A stretch of 64,000 nucleotides of DNA, from contig CAWUUH010000030.1 of the NCBI GenBank assembly GCA_963925735.1, forward strand, positions 1 through 64,000, read 5' to 3'. Positions 26,504 through 34,731 of this stretch are shown piece after piece. Source of the DNA: UBA4582 sp013204195 (GTDB lineage: Bacteria > Pseudomonadota > Gammaproteobacteria > Pseudomonadales > Azotimanducaceae). Under the pieces are notes generated by a model. The model was not told where the DNA came from. It saw nothing but the letters and a program-made list of their open reading frames with translations, and searched no databases. How positions within the stretch are numbered: position 1 is the first letter of the stretch; the number at the start of each line of letters is the position of its first letter. Made by a program: the position numbers and the translations under genes.

Positions 26504-27733
26504 ATGAAACAGACATCCTTTGACAAGGCTAAAATCAAAATATTGTTGCTGGAAGGGGTTCATCAATCGGCCATCGACGCATTTTCAGACGCCGGCTACA
26601 CCCAGATTGAAAGCCACGCCGGCGCGCTCAGCCAAGAAGAGCTGATCCAAGCCATCAAGGGCGCCCATATCGTCGGCATCCGTTCACGGACCCAACTCAA
26701 TGCTGAAGTTCTGGCCGCAGCCAATAAGCTGATGGTCATCGGTTGTTTTTGTATCGGCACCAATCAGGTTGATCTGCTGACGGCGTTGACTCGCGGCATC
26801 GCAGTTTTCAACGCACCTTTTTCCAACACCCGTAGTGTCGCCGAACTGGTGATCGCCGAGGCGATTCTGCTGCTTCGCGGCATCCCGGAAAAAAATGCCC
26901 TGGCCCATGAGGGGAAATGGCTCAAGTCAGCCGTCGGTTCCTATGAAATTCGAGGCAAGACCTTGGGCATCGTTGGTTATGGCAACATCGGCACACAGGT
27001 CAGCGTACTTGCCGAGTCCATCGGCATGCGCGTGTTATTTCATGACGCGGTCAACAAGCTGCCACTGGGTAACGCCACCCAAACCAGCAGTCTCAAAGAT
27101 CTGCTCGCCGCCAGTGATGTCGTCACCCTGCATGTCCCTGAGGATAGTAATACCCGGATGATGATGGGGCCGGAGCAGCTCGCCCAAATGAAACCCGGCG
27201 CCGTTTTGATTAATGCTTCACGGGGTACTGTCGTGGATATCGATGCACTGGCCACGGCACTGGAAAATCGAGCCTTGGCGGGTGCCGCCATCGACGTATT
27301 CCCCAGCGAACCTAAATCGGGCAAGGAAGAATTTATCTCACCGCTACGAGCCTTTAGTAACTGCATCCTGACACCTCACGTAGGCGGCAGCACCATGGAG
27401 GCTCAAGACAAGATTGGTGTCGAGGTTGCCGAGAAGCTGATCAAGTTCTCTGATAACGGCACGAGCCTCTCAAGCGTTAATTTCCCGGAAGTGACCTTGC
27501 CAGCCCACCCTGGCGGCCATCGAATTCTGCATATCCACCAGAATGTTCCTGGGGTACTGTCGAAAATCAATAACTTCTTCGCTGATCATAGGATCAACAT
27601 TCGCGCCCAATACCTGCAAACAGTCCAGGACGTGGGTTACGTCGTGACAGATATCGATGAGGAATACAGTGCTATTGCCCTGGCAAAACTTCAGGAAATT
27701 GACGGCACGCTAAGGACTCGCGTGCTGTTCTAG
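26504..27733 (+). CDS. serA: D-3-phosphoglycerate dehydrogenase (SerA)
   Basis: First step of serine synthesis, oxidising 3-phosphoglycerate with NAD+. It has 409 residues, like the E. coli enzyme (short type with one ACT domain). The N-terminal substrate domain has GIRSRTQLNAEVL and GCFCIGTNQVDL. The Rossmann site is LGIVGYGNIGTQVSVLAE. Catalytic Arg is in NASRGTVVD and catalytic His in TPHVGGSTMEAQ. The C-terminal ACT domain (HQNVPGVLSKINNFFADH) binds serine for feedback control in this family. A stand-alone gene. Confidence 0.96.
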   Translation: MKQTSFDKAKIKILLLEGVHQSAIDAFSDAGYTQIESHAGALSQEELIQAIKGAHIVGIRSRTQLNAEVLAAANKLMVIGCFCIGTNQVDLLTALTRGIAVFNAPFSNTRSVAELVIAEAILLLRGIPEKNALAHEGKWLKSAVGSYEIRGKTLGIVGYGNIGTQVSVLAESIGMRVLFHDAVNKLPLGNATQTSSLKDLLAASDVVTLHVPEDSNTRMMMGPEQLAQMKPGAVLINASRGTVVDIDALATALENRALAGAAIDVFPSEPKSGKEEFISPLRAFSNCILTPHVGGSTMEAQDKIGVEVAEKLIKFSDNGTSLSSVNFPEVTLPAHPGGHRILHIHQNVPGVLSKINNFFADHRINIRAQYLQTVQDVGYVVTDIDEEYSAIALAKLQEIDGTLRTRVLF

Positions 27734-27758
27734 ATTGGCTTGGGTCGCAAAGTCAACC

Positions 27759-28172
27759 TTAGGCCCACCAGTCTAGTAGCTCCACATTACAGCGCGCTGC
27801 CCGGTCTTTCTCTGAAGATGCTTCGAACTCACGTCGCTCACCGGGTGCGAGCACTTTATCCCTGACCGCATATATAATCGCTGATTCAATCACCAAGCCA
27901 TTTTTATCCTTCCACATGGCGGTGACCGTCACAAAGGACAAGTCGGTGTTGCCCGTGTTCTCCACATAACCCTGTAACTGTGTGCGATCATGAATCCGCT
28001 CGCAGGATGACATCCGGGCGCGCACCCCCGGCTGCTTTCTCGATGGCAGCACATCAGCCACAGGCGCCATCTCGACGACGGCCTCAGGACGAAAAACACG
28101 CTCAAAGACGATATAACCCAGCAACGCCGCCAACGCCAGAATGATGGCGATATTCATCGCCCGATTACTCAT
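27759..28172 (-). CDS. Membrane-anchored FxLYD-domain protein
   Basis: A protein of 137 residues. One N-terminal helix (MNIAIILALAALLGYIVFERVF) anchors it. The rest is a beta-sandwich of FxLYD type, with QLQGYVENTGNTDLSFVTVTAM, VLAPGERREFEAS and two cysteines. The ATG overlaps the end of the GNAT gene by 8 bp, so the two are co-translated. Function unknown. Confidence 0.7.
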   Translation of the reverse strand: MSNRAMNIAIILALAALLGYIVFERVFRPEAVVEMAPVADVLPSRKQPGVRARMSSCERIHDRTQLQGYVENTGNTDLSFVTVTAMWKDKNGLVIESAIIYAVRDKVLAPGERREFEASSEKDRAARCNVELLDWWA

Positions 28173-28668
28173 TAGTGGTATCCAGCTGCTTCACCAACAA
28201 GACCACTTCTTTTTCGCCGCCATAGGTAAATTGAGTACCCACCTGAACAAAGCCCAAACTCAGATGCAGCGCTAATGACTCAGGGTTCGGCGGCATCAAA
28301 TTGACCTCACAGCACAAGCTTGTTATGCCATTAGCCCGCGCTCGGTCCTCCAGCTCTTGATAGATCAATCGCGCGACGCCTTGCCGACGGAACGTTGGAT
28401 CGACCATGATGCGGTCAATGTAGAGGAAATTTTTCAACTCACGGTCAAACCAGGTGTAATTCGGCGACAGGTACTCCGCCCCACTGCCTAGGCTAATCAC
28501 GAAACCCGCCAGCTGACCCGCTTCAACAACTTTAAAAAAAGCGACTGCCTGCTGAAGAAAGTCCGCCATCTGCGCCGAATCGATAGAGTTCACGTGTGGC
28601 ACGGCATCTTCATTCAGCGCTAACAGGGACGTGAAGTCCGATTGTTCGACCGTTTGAATCTCAATCAT
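28165..28668 (-). CDS. GNAT family N-acetyltransferase
   Basis: A protein of 167 residues with the acetyl-CoA binding motif RQGVARLIYQELEDRARANG and a preceding beta-strand IDRIMVDPTFR. C-terminal LALHLSLGFVQVGTQ is typical. Acyl acceptor unknown. It begins 2 bp after the DUF481 gene and overlaps the FxLYD gene, forming a three-gene operon. Confidence 0.88.
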   Translation of the reverse strand: MIEIQTVEQSDFTSLLALNEDAVPHVNSIDSAQMADFLQQAVAFFKVVEAGQLAGFVISLGSGAEYLSPNYTWFDRELKNFLYIDRIMVDPTFRRQGVARLIYQELEDRARANGITSLCCEVNLMPPNPESLALHLSLGFVQVGTQFTYGGEKEVVLLVKQLDTTNE

Positions 28669-28670
28669 AT

Positions 28671-29384
28671 TTAAAAACCATAAACTAACGTTACTGAGGT
28701 TTCAGTATCCATCTTATCTCGATCAACGGGAACCACAGAATTGTACTTAACCGTCAATGCCACCTTCATGGAAAGACTACCATTGATTGTCGCCTTAATC
28801 GAAGAATCAGATCGATAAATGGTCGACTCGCTACCAATTTCACTGCTTAACAACTGCTGGAACGCGGCATTTTCACTCACCTCCCAGGCATATTTAGCCG
28901 CCAGCCGAACGATACCTTCTTCACTTTTATGGCCACTGTCCAATTCACTCACACGCAAACCGACACCTACATCACCAGTCAACGTCATCGCGCCAGTATC
29001 CAAAAGCAAGCGAGAGTAACCCGAGGTCAAATCAGACTGGTACTTGAAACCGCTGAAGCGGTCATCATAGTGAGAGATTCGGCCAAACACGGCTGAAATC
29101 TCGTCTAACTTATAATCTGCCTGATAAAATCCATAGAACTTCTGCGCAGTGACGGAACCGTTATTTGACGATTGCAGGCTATCAAGATGAAAATGATGGC
29201 GGGTGTGCGCAAAATCCCCTTGCGAATCAGCCCGCAACTTCAGGGTTTGCTCGTCGGTGTTGCCGCTCGTGGCAACAAAACCCACTTCAACCTCAGAAGT
29301 CCATGCCTCTGCGTCCTCAGCTATCGCCGAAGACAGGGTACCAACCAACATCAACGCCAACATCATTGCTCGAATCAATTGCAT
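28671..29384 (-). CDS. DUF481 outer-membrane protein (YdiY-like)
   Basis: A protein of 237 residues from ATG 29384, which has GAGGAAA 6 nt upstream; the longer frame to 29510 is rejected. Signal peptide MQLIRAMMLALMLVGTLSSAIAE (in parts MQLIRAMMLALMLVG and TLSSAIAE). The mature part begins WTSEVEVGFVATSGNTDEQTL, the salt-induced outer membrane protein (DUF481) signature, and ends in a barrel strand with terminal Phe (VTLVYGF). Role unknown. First gene of an operon with GNAT and FxLYD. Confidence 0.85.
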   Translation of the reverse strand: MQLIRAMMLALMLVGTLSSAIAEDAEAWTSEVEVGFVATSGNTDEQTLKLRADSQGDFAHTRHHFHLDSLQSSNNGSVTAQKFYGFYQADYKLDEISAVFGRISHYDDRFSGFKYQSDLTSGYSRLLLDTGAMTLTGDVGVGLRVSELDSGHKSEEGIVRLAAKYAWEVSENAAFQQLLSSEIGSESTIYRSDSSIKATINGSLSMKVALTVKYNSVVPVDRDKMDTETSVTLVYGF

Positions 29385-29409
29385 AAATTTCCTCGATACA
29401 CCTCTGTGC

Positions 29410-29456
29410 TTTAAGCCGTGCATGCTCAATACCCCCCTAGTTTTAAGCCGCGCATG
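29410..29456. promoter_or_regulatory. Pair of 15-bp direct repeats between divergent operons
   Basis: TTTAAGCCGTGCATG (29410-29424) and TTTAAGCCGCGCATG (29442-29456) differ at one base and are 32 bp apart, three helical turns. They lie upstream of DUF481 (minus) and of the LolA-like operon (plus). This is a likely binding site for an unknown regulator. Confidence 0.5.
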
Positions 29457-29579
29457 ATAGCAGACCAGGCTGGCCGAACTAAACCGCTTAACCCTGCCTT
29501 CAGTCGACAAATTGTCTTTGAATTGAAGAACATGCTATAAAATTCGGTAAATACCCCGCACCACAGGCTGAAACCGTCG

Positions 29580-30347
29580 ATGAACTTAACGCTGCGTTCC
29601 ACGCTTCTCTTCCTGGCAGCCACGTTCGCGGGTCTCTGTCACGCTGACCTGAACAGCAATACAGCCGGTGCTGAACGCGCAAAAGCCCTGATTGACGATA
29701 TGGAAGCACTTTACCGCGGCGATATCAGTAAAGCCTTGATCACCATGCAGGTCGTTACACCACAGTATCAACGCTCCATGGAAATGGAGTCGATGAATCA
29801 AGGACGAGACAATGCCTTTATCCGCATATTGTCGCCGAAGAAAGATCGCGGTATCGCGACCCTGAAACTTGATCAAGAGATGTGGAACTATTTTCCAAAA
29901 ATCAACAAAGTCATCAAGGTACCGCCATCGATGATGATGGGGTCTTGGATGGGCAGCGACTTCACCAATGATGACCTAGTCAAACAGACTACGCTGACGG
30001 AAGAATACGATCTCGCATTGGTCGAAACCCTTGATCATTACACCATTACACTCACCCCACAGGGCCAAACAGTGACTGTCTGGGGCAAAATCGACTATGT
30101 CATCGACAAAACACATTTGGTACCAATCTCACAGCAATTTTATGATGACAATAATGTCATGGTGCGACAACTCAAGTTTACTGATCTAAGAGACTATTCA
30201 GGCAGGCTGCTACCCTCCCGCCTCGAGATGATTCCGCTGAACAAACCGGGGCACAAAACCCTGGTGATCTATGAGTCGCTGGATTTCGAACCTGTCGATG
30301 TCAGCGATAGCGATTTCACTCTTCGCAACCTGCAAAGCCGATTTTAA
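29580..30347 (+). CDS. Outer membrane lipoprotein-sorting protein (LolA-like)
   Basis: Periplasmic carrier-like protein of 255 residues. Signal peptide MNLTLRSTLLFLAATFAGLCHA. The body matches the LolA-fold group found with lipid exporters: LIDDMEALYRGDISKALITMQV, FIRILSPKKDRGIATLKLDQEMWNYFP (in parts FIRILSPKKDRG and IATLKLDQEMWNYFP), MMMGSWMGSDFTNDDLV, and RLEMIPLNKPGHKT. This group has an open beta half-barrel that binds acyl chains. It is the first gene of a five-gene operon with two permeases, an ATPase and a barrel, so it probably takes a lipid or lipoprotein from the permeases across the periplasm. Confidence 0.87.
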   Translation: MNLTLRSTLLFLAATFAGLCHADLNSNTAGAERAKALIDDMEALYRGDISKALITMQVVTPQYQRSMEMESMNQGRDNAFIRILSPKKDRGIATLKLDQEMWNYFPKINKVIKVPPSMMMGSWMGSDFTNDDLVKQTTLTEEYDLALVETLDHYTITLTPQGQTVTVWGKIDYVIDKTHLVPISQQFYDDNNVMVRQLKFTDLRDYSGRLLPSRLEMIPLNKPGHKTLVIYESLDFEPVDVSDSDFTLRNLQSRF

Positions 30348-30368
30348 CCAGACACTGGGACTAGACAG

Positions 30369-31589
30369 ATGCTGCTTCTGAAGCTCGCATTTCGCAATAT
30401 CCTTCGCCAAAGGCGCCGAACGATTCTCACCGTGTTGAGCATGACGGGCGGCTACGTACTCTGTTGCTTGTCATTTTCCCTGACTGAAGGCTCCTACAAA
30501 AACGTGATTCGCATTTTCACAATGGATCACACCGGACATATTCAAATTCATCGAGACGACTATCTTCAGCGACCCAAGGTGTTTAAGGGTATTGATGACA
30601 CGCTCGAACAGCGTCAAGAGATACAGAGCCAGCCCGGCGTCCTGAGCATCGCGCCACGGGTTTTCGCTCCGGCGTTAGCCTACGCTGGCAGCCGCAATAC
30701 GCCCGTACAGATCGTCGGCGCTGAGCCTCAGCTTGAAAAAACCACTAGCCGTTTGTTCAACAAGGTGAATCAAGGCCAGTATTTCAACGCCAGCCCTAAC
30801 GCCGACGGTTATTATTCCGCCATGCTCGGCATAGGTGTCGCCGAAAGTTTGCGGATCAAGATCGGCGATGAACTGATACTCATATCTCAAGGCGCCGATG
30901 GTTCCATTGCCAACGATATCTACATTGTCACAGCGCTAGTGGGTACGCGTAACTCCTGGGATCGCAACAAGGTCTATCTGCCTTTGTCGGTGGCGCAAGA
31001 GTTTTTGAGTTTCTATGGCAAGGTCCATCAGTATTCATTGTTGCTGGAAGACGAAAATGCTGTGACGCGCATCACCCAATCGCTGACCACAGCCTTGCCG
31101 ACATTGAGCGTCAATCCATGGATGCAGGTCGAAGCCACATTCTACAACTCCATGGAAGCCGACAAGCGCGGCAATCGCTTCACGCTGTTGATCATCGTCT
31201 TTATCGTCTTTATCGGCGTACTTAACACGGTCTTGATGTCAGTACTGGAGCGGACTCGAGAGTTCGGTGTGCTTAAAGCAATCGGCAGCAGGCCTGGCAC
31301 CATCGCTGGACTGATCTTAATAGAGACGATGATGTTAGCCATCATGAGCCTGCTGGTCGGTGTCGTCATTGCCGCGCCGATCATTGCTTGGTTCGCCCTG
31401 CGTGGCATCGCGTTACCAGACCCCATCGACATGGGCGGAATCGAGTTCGGCTTCATGACTGGCGAGTTCTCTGTTGGCGTATTTGCCTGGCCCATGCTGC
31501 TCATCATGGCATTTGCGATAGTCGTCAGTATTCCACCGGGTATACGCGCTGCGAGGGTATCTCCAACTCGCGCCATGGGTAGTTTCTAA
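30369..31589 (+). CDS. ABC transporter permease, LolC/FtsX type (first)
   Basis: A protein of 406 residues, MacB/FtsX topology. One helix near the N-terminus (RTILTVLSMTGGYVLCCLSF), then a large periplasmic domain (about 45-270), then three C-terminal helices including LLIIVFIVFIGVLNTVLMSVLERTREFGVLKAIG (cited in parts LLIIVFIVFIGVLNTVLMS and RTREFGVLKAIG). The ERTREFGVLKAIG coupling helix is diagnostic. The stop overlaps the next ATG (TAATG). It acts as half of the membrane core with the next gene. Confidence 0.92.
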   Translation: MLLLKLAFRNILRQRRRTILTVLSMTGGYVLCCLSFSLTEGSYKNVIRIFTMDHTGHIQIHRDDYLQRPKVFKGIDDTLEQRQEIQSQPGVLSIAPRVFAPALAYAGSRNTPVQIVGAEPQLEKTTSRLFNKVNQGQYFNASPNADGYYSAMLGIGVAESLRIKIGDELILISQGADGSIANDIYIVTALVGTRNSWDRNKVYLPLSVAQEFLSFYGKVHQYSLLLEDENAVTRITQSLTTALPTLSVNPWMQVEATFYNSMEADKRGNRFTLLIIVFIVFIGVLNTVLMSVLERTREFGVLKAIGSRPGTIAGLILIETMMLAIMSLLVGVVIAAPIIAWFALRGIALPDPIDMGGIEFGFMTGEFSVGVFAWPMLLIMAFAIVVSIPPGIRAARVSPTRAMGSF

Positions 31590-32806
31590 TGCTGATAATG
31601 AAACTCGCATTGCGCAATCTATTCAGGAACACCCGTCGCACGATTCTGACGGTGTTACTCATTGGTTGCAGCCTGAGCGCCCTGATACTGACTGACGCCG
31701 TGTTGCTTGGCATGGTTGACGTCATGATAGAGAGCCTAACGAAAACGCTCTCTGGCGAAGCTCAGGTTCACCGTCAAGGCTTTACCGATAACTACGACGT
31801 TGACTTATATATGCCTGAGTCGGCCTCGATAGAATCCACACTCAAAAATGACCCCAGTGTTGCGGCCTACGCTAGCAGAGTCATCAGCGGCGGTATGATC
31901 TCGTCGAGCTATAACGTCGGTGCCGGCCTGATTTACGGCGTCGATGCTGATCAGGAACGGCACTTAAGCAAACTCGCAGCCGCAATCACCTTAGGTCATT
32001 ATTTACAGGATACCAACGACATACTGATTGGCGAGCCCATGGCGGAACTGCTCGAAATAAAATTAGGTGACCGCGTTGTGATTACTCAAGCCGAAGCCAA
32101 CACTGGGGAGCTTTCCCAAGCGTTGTTTCGAGTGGCTGGCATATTTAAGTTTGGCGTAAGGGAACTGGACTCAAACATCGTCTTTATCCATATCTCACAG
32201 GCTAGACAAATTCTCGGCATTAGCCAGGGTAGCCACGAGATCGCTATTCTGTTTCATGACGTTAGCAGTGCTGATCTTGATCCCACAGGGCTGCTGTCGT
32301 CCTTAACCGACGGCACAACTGAAGCACTAGGTTGGAGAGCCTTGAACAAAGATATCGCCGCCATGCTGGAGATGAGCAATTACTCGTCACTCATCGTCGG
32401 CGCTATATTGTTCTTTCTGGCCTCATTAGGTGTGATCAACTCGATGTTTATGTCTATCTACGAGCGTATCTACGAATTCGGGGTCGCTAAAGCTATCGGC
32501 ACTCGGCCATTTGATCTGTTTCGTCTCATCATGGTCGAGGCACTGTTGCTGGCCCTGCTGAGCTGTTTCTTTGGCATGTCGGTGGGAGCTCTACTCGGCG
32601 AATGGTACGCGACTAACGGTATTCCACTGGGAGAGATGGAGATATCCGGCATTGCGATGAACAATAACATCCCCACTGTTCTGGCCTGGCACCAGTTCAC
32701 AAACTTCCCGGCATACGTAATTTTGTTGGTTCTGACTGCTGCGCTCTACCCAGCACGGTTTGCGGCCAATATTATTCCCACTGACGCCTTGCACAGGAGC
32801 TTATAA
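31589..32806 (+). CDS. ABC transporter permease, LolE/FtsX type (second)
   Basis: A protein of 405 residues with the same topology as its neighbour. N-terminal NLFRNTRRTILTVLLIGCS, long periplasmic domain, and C-terminal helices with SIYERIYEFGVAKAIGTRP as coupling helix. One-base overlap with the upstream gene and a 5-bp gap to the ATPase gene. Two different permeases plus one ATPase match the LolCDE layout, not the MacB homodimer. Confidence 0.92.
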   Translation: MLIMKLALRNLFRNTRRTILTVLLIGCSLSALILTDAVLLGMVDVMIESLTKTLSGEAQVHRQGFTDNYDVDLYMPESASIESTLKNDPSVAAYASRVISGGMISSSYNVGAGLIYGVDADQERHLSKLAAAITLGHYLQDTNDILIGEPMAELLEIKLGDRVVITQAEANTGELSQALFRVAGIFKFGVRELDSNIVFIHISQARQILGISQGSHEIAILFHDVSSADLDPTGLLSSLTDGTTEALGWRALNKDIAAMLEMSNYSSLIVGAILFFLASLGVINSMFMSIYERIYEFGVAKAIGTRPFDLFRLIMVEALLLALLSCFFGMSVGALLGEWYATNGIPLGEMEISGIAMNNNIPTVLAWHQFTNFPAYVILLVLTAALYPARFAANIIPTDALHRSL

Positions 32807-32811
32807 AGCCG

Positions 32812-33501
32812 ATGACGAATGCTGTAATCAAGACGATGGAGGTCTGTCGATATTTCGGTGAGGGTGAAACTCAGGTCAAGGCGGTCGAGCGGGTATCAAT
32901 CACCATCGAACCCGGTGAATTTACCGCGATTATCGGCCCCTCAGGCTCGGGAAAATCGACACTGCTACATCTGGTAGGCGGTCTCGACAATCCTACCAGT
33001 GGAGCCGTTGAATTGTCGGGCACCAACATTGCTAACATGTCAGGCGCACAAATTTCAGATTTTCGACGGGACCATATCGGTTTCGTGTTCCAAGCTTACA
33101 ATCTGATACCCGTATTATCGGCAGAAGAAAACATCGAGTATATTATGTTGCTGCAGGGCATCGCTGGCCCAGCTCGGCGCCAGCGAGTCCAGGAGATGCT
33201 TGAACTGGTCGGCCTGAACGATCTCGGATCACGCCGGCCGAACCAGCTATCCGGTGGTCAACAGCAACGGGTTGCTGTGGCCAGAGCCATGGCATCACAC
33301 CCAGACATTATTCTCGCCGACGAACCCACTGCCAACCTCGATTCAAAAACCGGTATCGCATTGCTGGATGTGATGAAGGAGCTGAACGAAACCCACAATA
33401 TGACTTTTGTGTTTTCAACTCACGATGAAAAAATCATGTCTCGCGCCAGCCGTTTAATTCACATGGAAGATGGTGCCGTAGTCCGCGATGAGCGCCGCTA
33501 G
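32812..33501 (+). CDS. ABC transporter ATPase, LolD/MacB type
   Basis: A protein of 229 residues. Walker A GPSGSGKS (42-49), the LolD-family segment DHIGFVFQAYNLIPVLSAEENI, signature LSGGQQQR and Walker B ILADEPTANLDS. It drives the two permeases before it. The gap is 5 bp upstream and 3 bp to the barrel gene. Confidence 0.95.
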   Translation: MTNAVIKTMEVCRYFGEGETQVKAVERVSITIEPGEFTAIIGPSGSGKSTLLHLVGGLDNPTSGAVELSGTNIANMSGAQISDFRRDHIGFVFQAYNLIPVLSAEENIEYIMLLQGIAGPARRQRVQEMLELVGLNDLGSRRPNQLSGGQQQRVAVARAMASHPDIILADEPTANLDSKTGIALLDVMKELNETHNMTFVFSTHDEKIMSRASRLIHMEDGAVVRDERR

Positions 33502-33504
33502 ACG

Positions 33505-34722
33505 ATGCATCATCAACGACTGTCAACCTGCCTGATCCTAGCCATCTGCTGCCTCACGCCAAGCTCATCACTCATGGCCGACAGTAACTTGCGCGGTTAC
33601 CTAAAGTCTTATGTCATCAGCCAACAAGGCATCGACAATGCCCTGTTGCACGCGGATCAAACCTGGCAATCCCAAAGCAGCCTGCGTTTGATCTGGCAAG
33701 GTGGCAGCACATCCACAGGCTCAACAAGTTACGCCTGGGAACTGCACTACGAAGCGAGTCCAGTGTTTAGCAATCAATTAGCGGGGCCTGGGAGCTTGCA
33801 AATCGAGCCACCGGCGAATTATCGACTGACGGATATCGACCCCTTGTTAATTGACGACGCTCGGCGGCCCGTCTTACAAAACCTCGATCGCCTGAATATT
33901 CAACTACAGTTCGACCAGGGAGATCTAACGATTGGTCGACAAGCGATCACTTTCGGTTCCGCACGGATCATCAACCCTACCGACGTATTCCTGCCCTACA
34001 ATGTCACTGCGCTAAATACCGAGTACCGTGTTGGCGTCGATGCCATACGTTACCAACAACCCTTAGGTCAGTTGGGTGAACTTGATATGGGCTTTATTTT
34101 TGGCAAAGACGGTCACCGAGATTCTTCGGCCGCTTTTATCCATGGCAAAACCAATCTGGCGGGCACTGATCTGGAGTTTGCCGCCATGCGCTACGCCAAT
34201 CAGACATTGTTCGGTGCAGGAATGCAGTCGGCCTTGGGCAGCTTGGGCTTCTGGCTCGAAACAGCCGTGGTCAATGGTGATCGCCACTACTGGCGAACCT
34301 CAACCGGCATTGACTACGCCTTCAGTGAATCAATGTTCGGCATGGTTGAATATCACTACAATGGTGCGGGTGCGGCTGCCAGCAGGCACTACCTCAGCAC
34401 CGCTCAAACCTCAGCCTATCAAGTGGGTGGTGTGTTTCTGCTAGGCCAACACTACCTGATACCCAGCCTCAGCTTCCAAGCTACCCCCCTAACCACCCTT
34501 GGCCTTCAGGCTATTGTTAACCTGAAGGATAAATCGAGTTTCTGGTCCATCAGCGTCACTCACAATGTGTCAGACAATCTTTACCTGGGCTTAGGTTACT
34601 ACCACTTTAGCGGCAAACCACCGGTAGCCAACCAGGCCACACCCTTTGAACCTGGCTATCTGGCTGCGGAGTATGGCACCAGCCCCGATTCGGTCTACGC
34701 GCAGCTGAGTTATTACTTTTAG
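33505..34722 (+). CDS. Outer-membrane beta-barrel protein of the export operon
   Basis: A protein of 405 residues with signal peptide (LILAICCLTPSSSLMADS) and no recognised family name. Alternating beta-strand pattern throughout, porin-like segments LDRLNIQLQFDQGDLTIGRQ, and a C-terminal strand ending in Phe (VYAQLSYYF), the usual barrel-assembly signal. Being last in an operon with LolA-like, permeases and ATPase, it probably is the outer-membrane acceptor or exit point. It could alternatively be a DUF1302-type or alginate-export-like porin. Confidence 0.75.
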   Translation: MHHQRLSTCLILAICCLTPSSSLMADSNLRGYLKSYVISQQGIDNALLHADQTWQSQSSLRLIWQGGSTSTGSTSYAWELHYEASPVFSNQLAGPGSLQIEPPANYRLTDIDPLLIDDARRPVLQNLDRLNIQLQFDQGDLTIGRQAITFGSARIINPTDVFLPYNVTALNTEYRVGVDAIRYQQPLGQLGELDMGFIFGKDGHRDSSAAFIHGKTNLAGTDLEFAAMRYANQTLFGAGMQSALGSLGFWLETAVVNGDRHYWRTSTGIDYAFSESMFGMVEYHYNGAGAAASRHYLSTAQTSAYQVGGVFLLGQHYLIPSLSFQATPLTTLGLQAIVNLKDKSSFWSISVTHNVSDNLYLGLGYYHFSGKPPVANQATPFEPGYLAAEYGTSPDSVYAQLSYYF

Positions 34723-34731
34723 CCATCGGCG

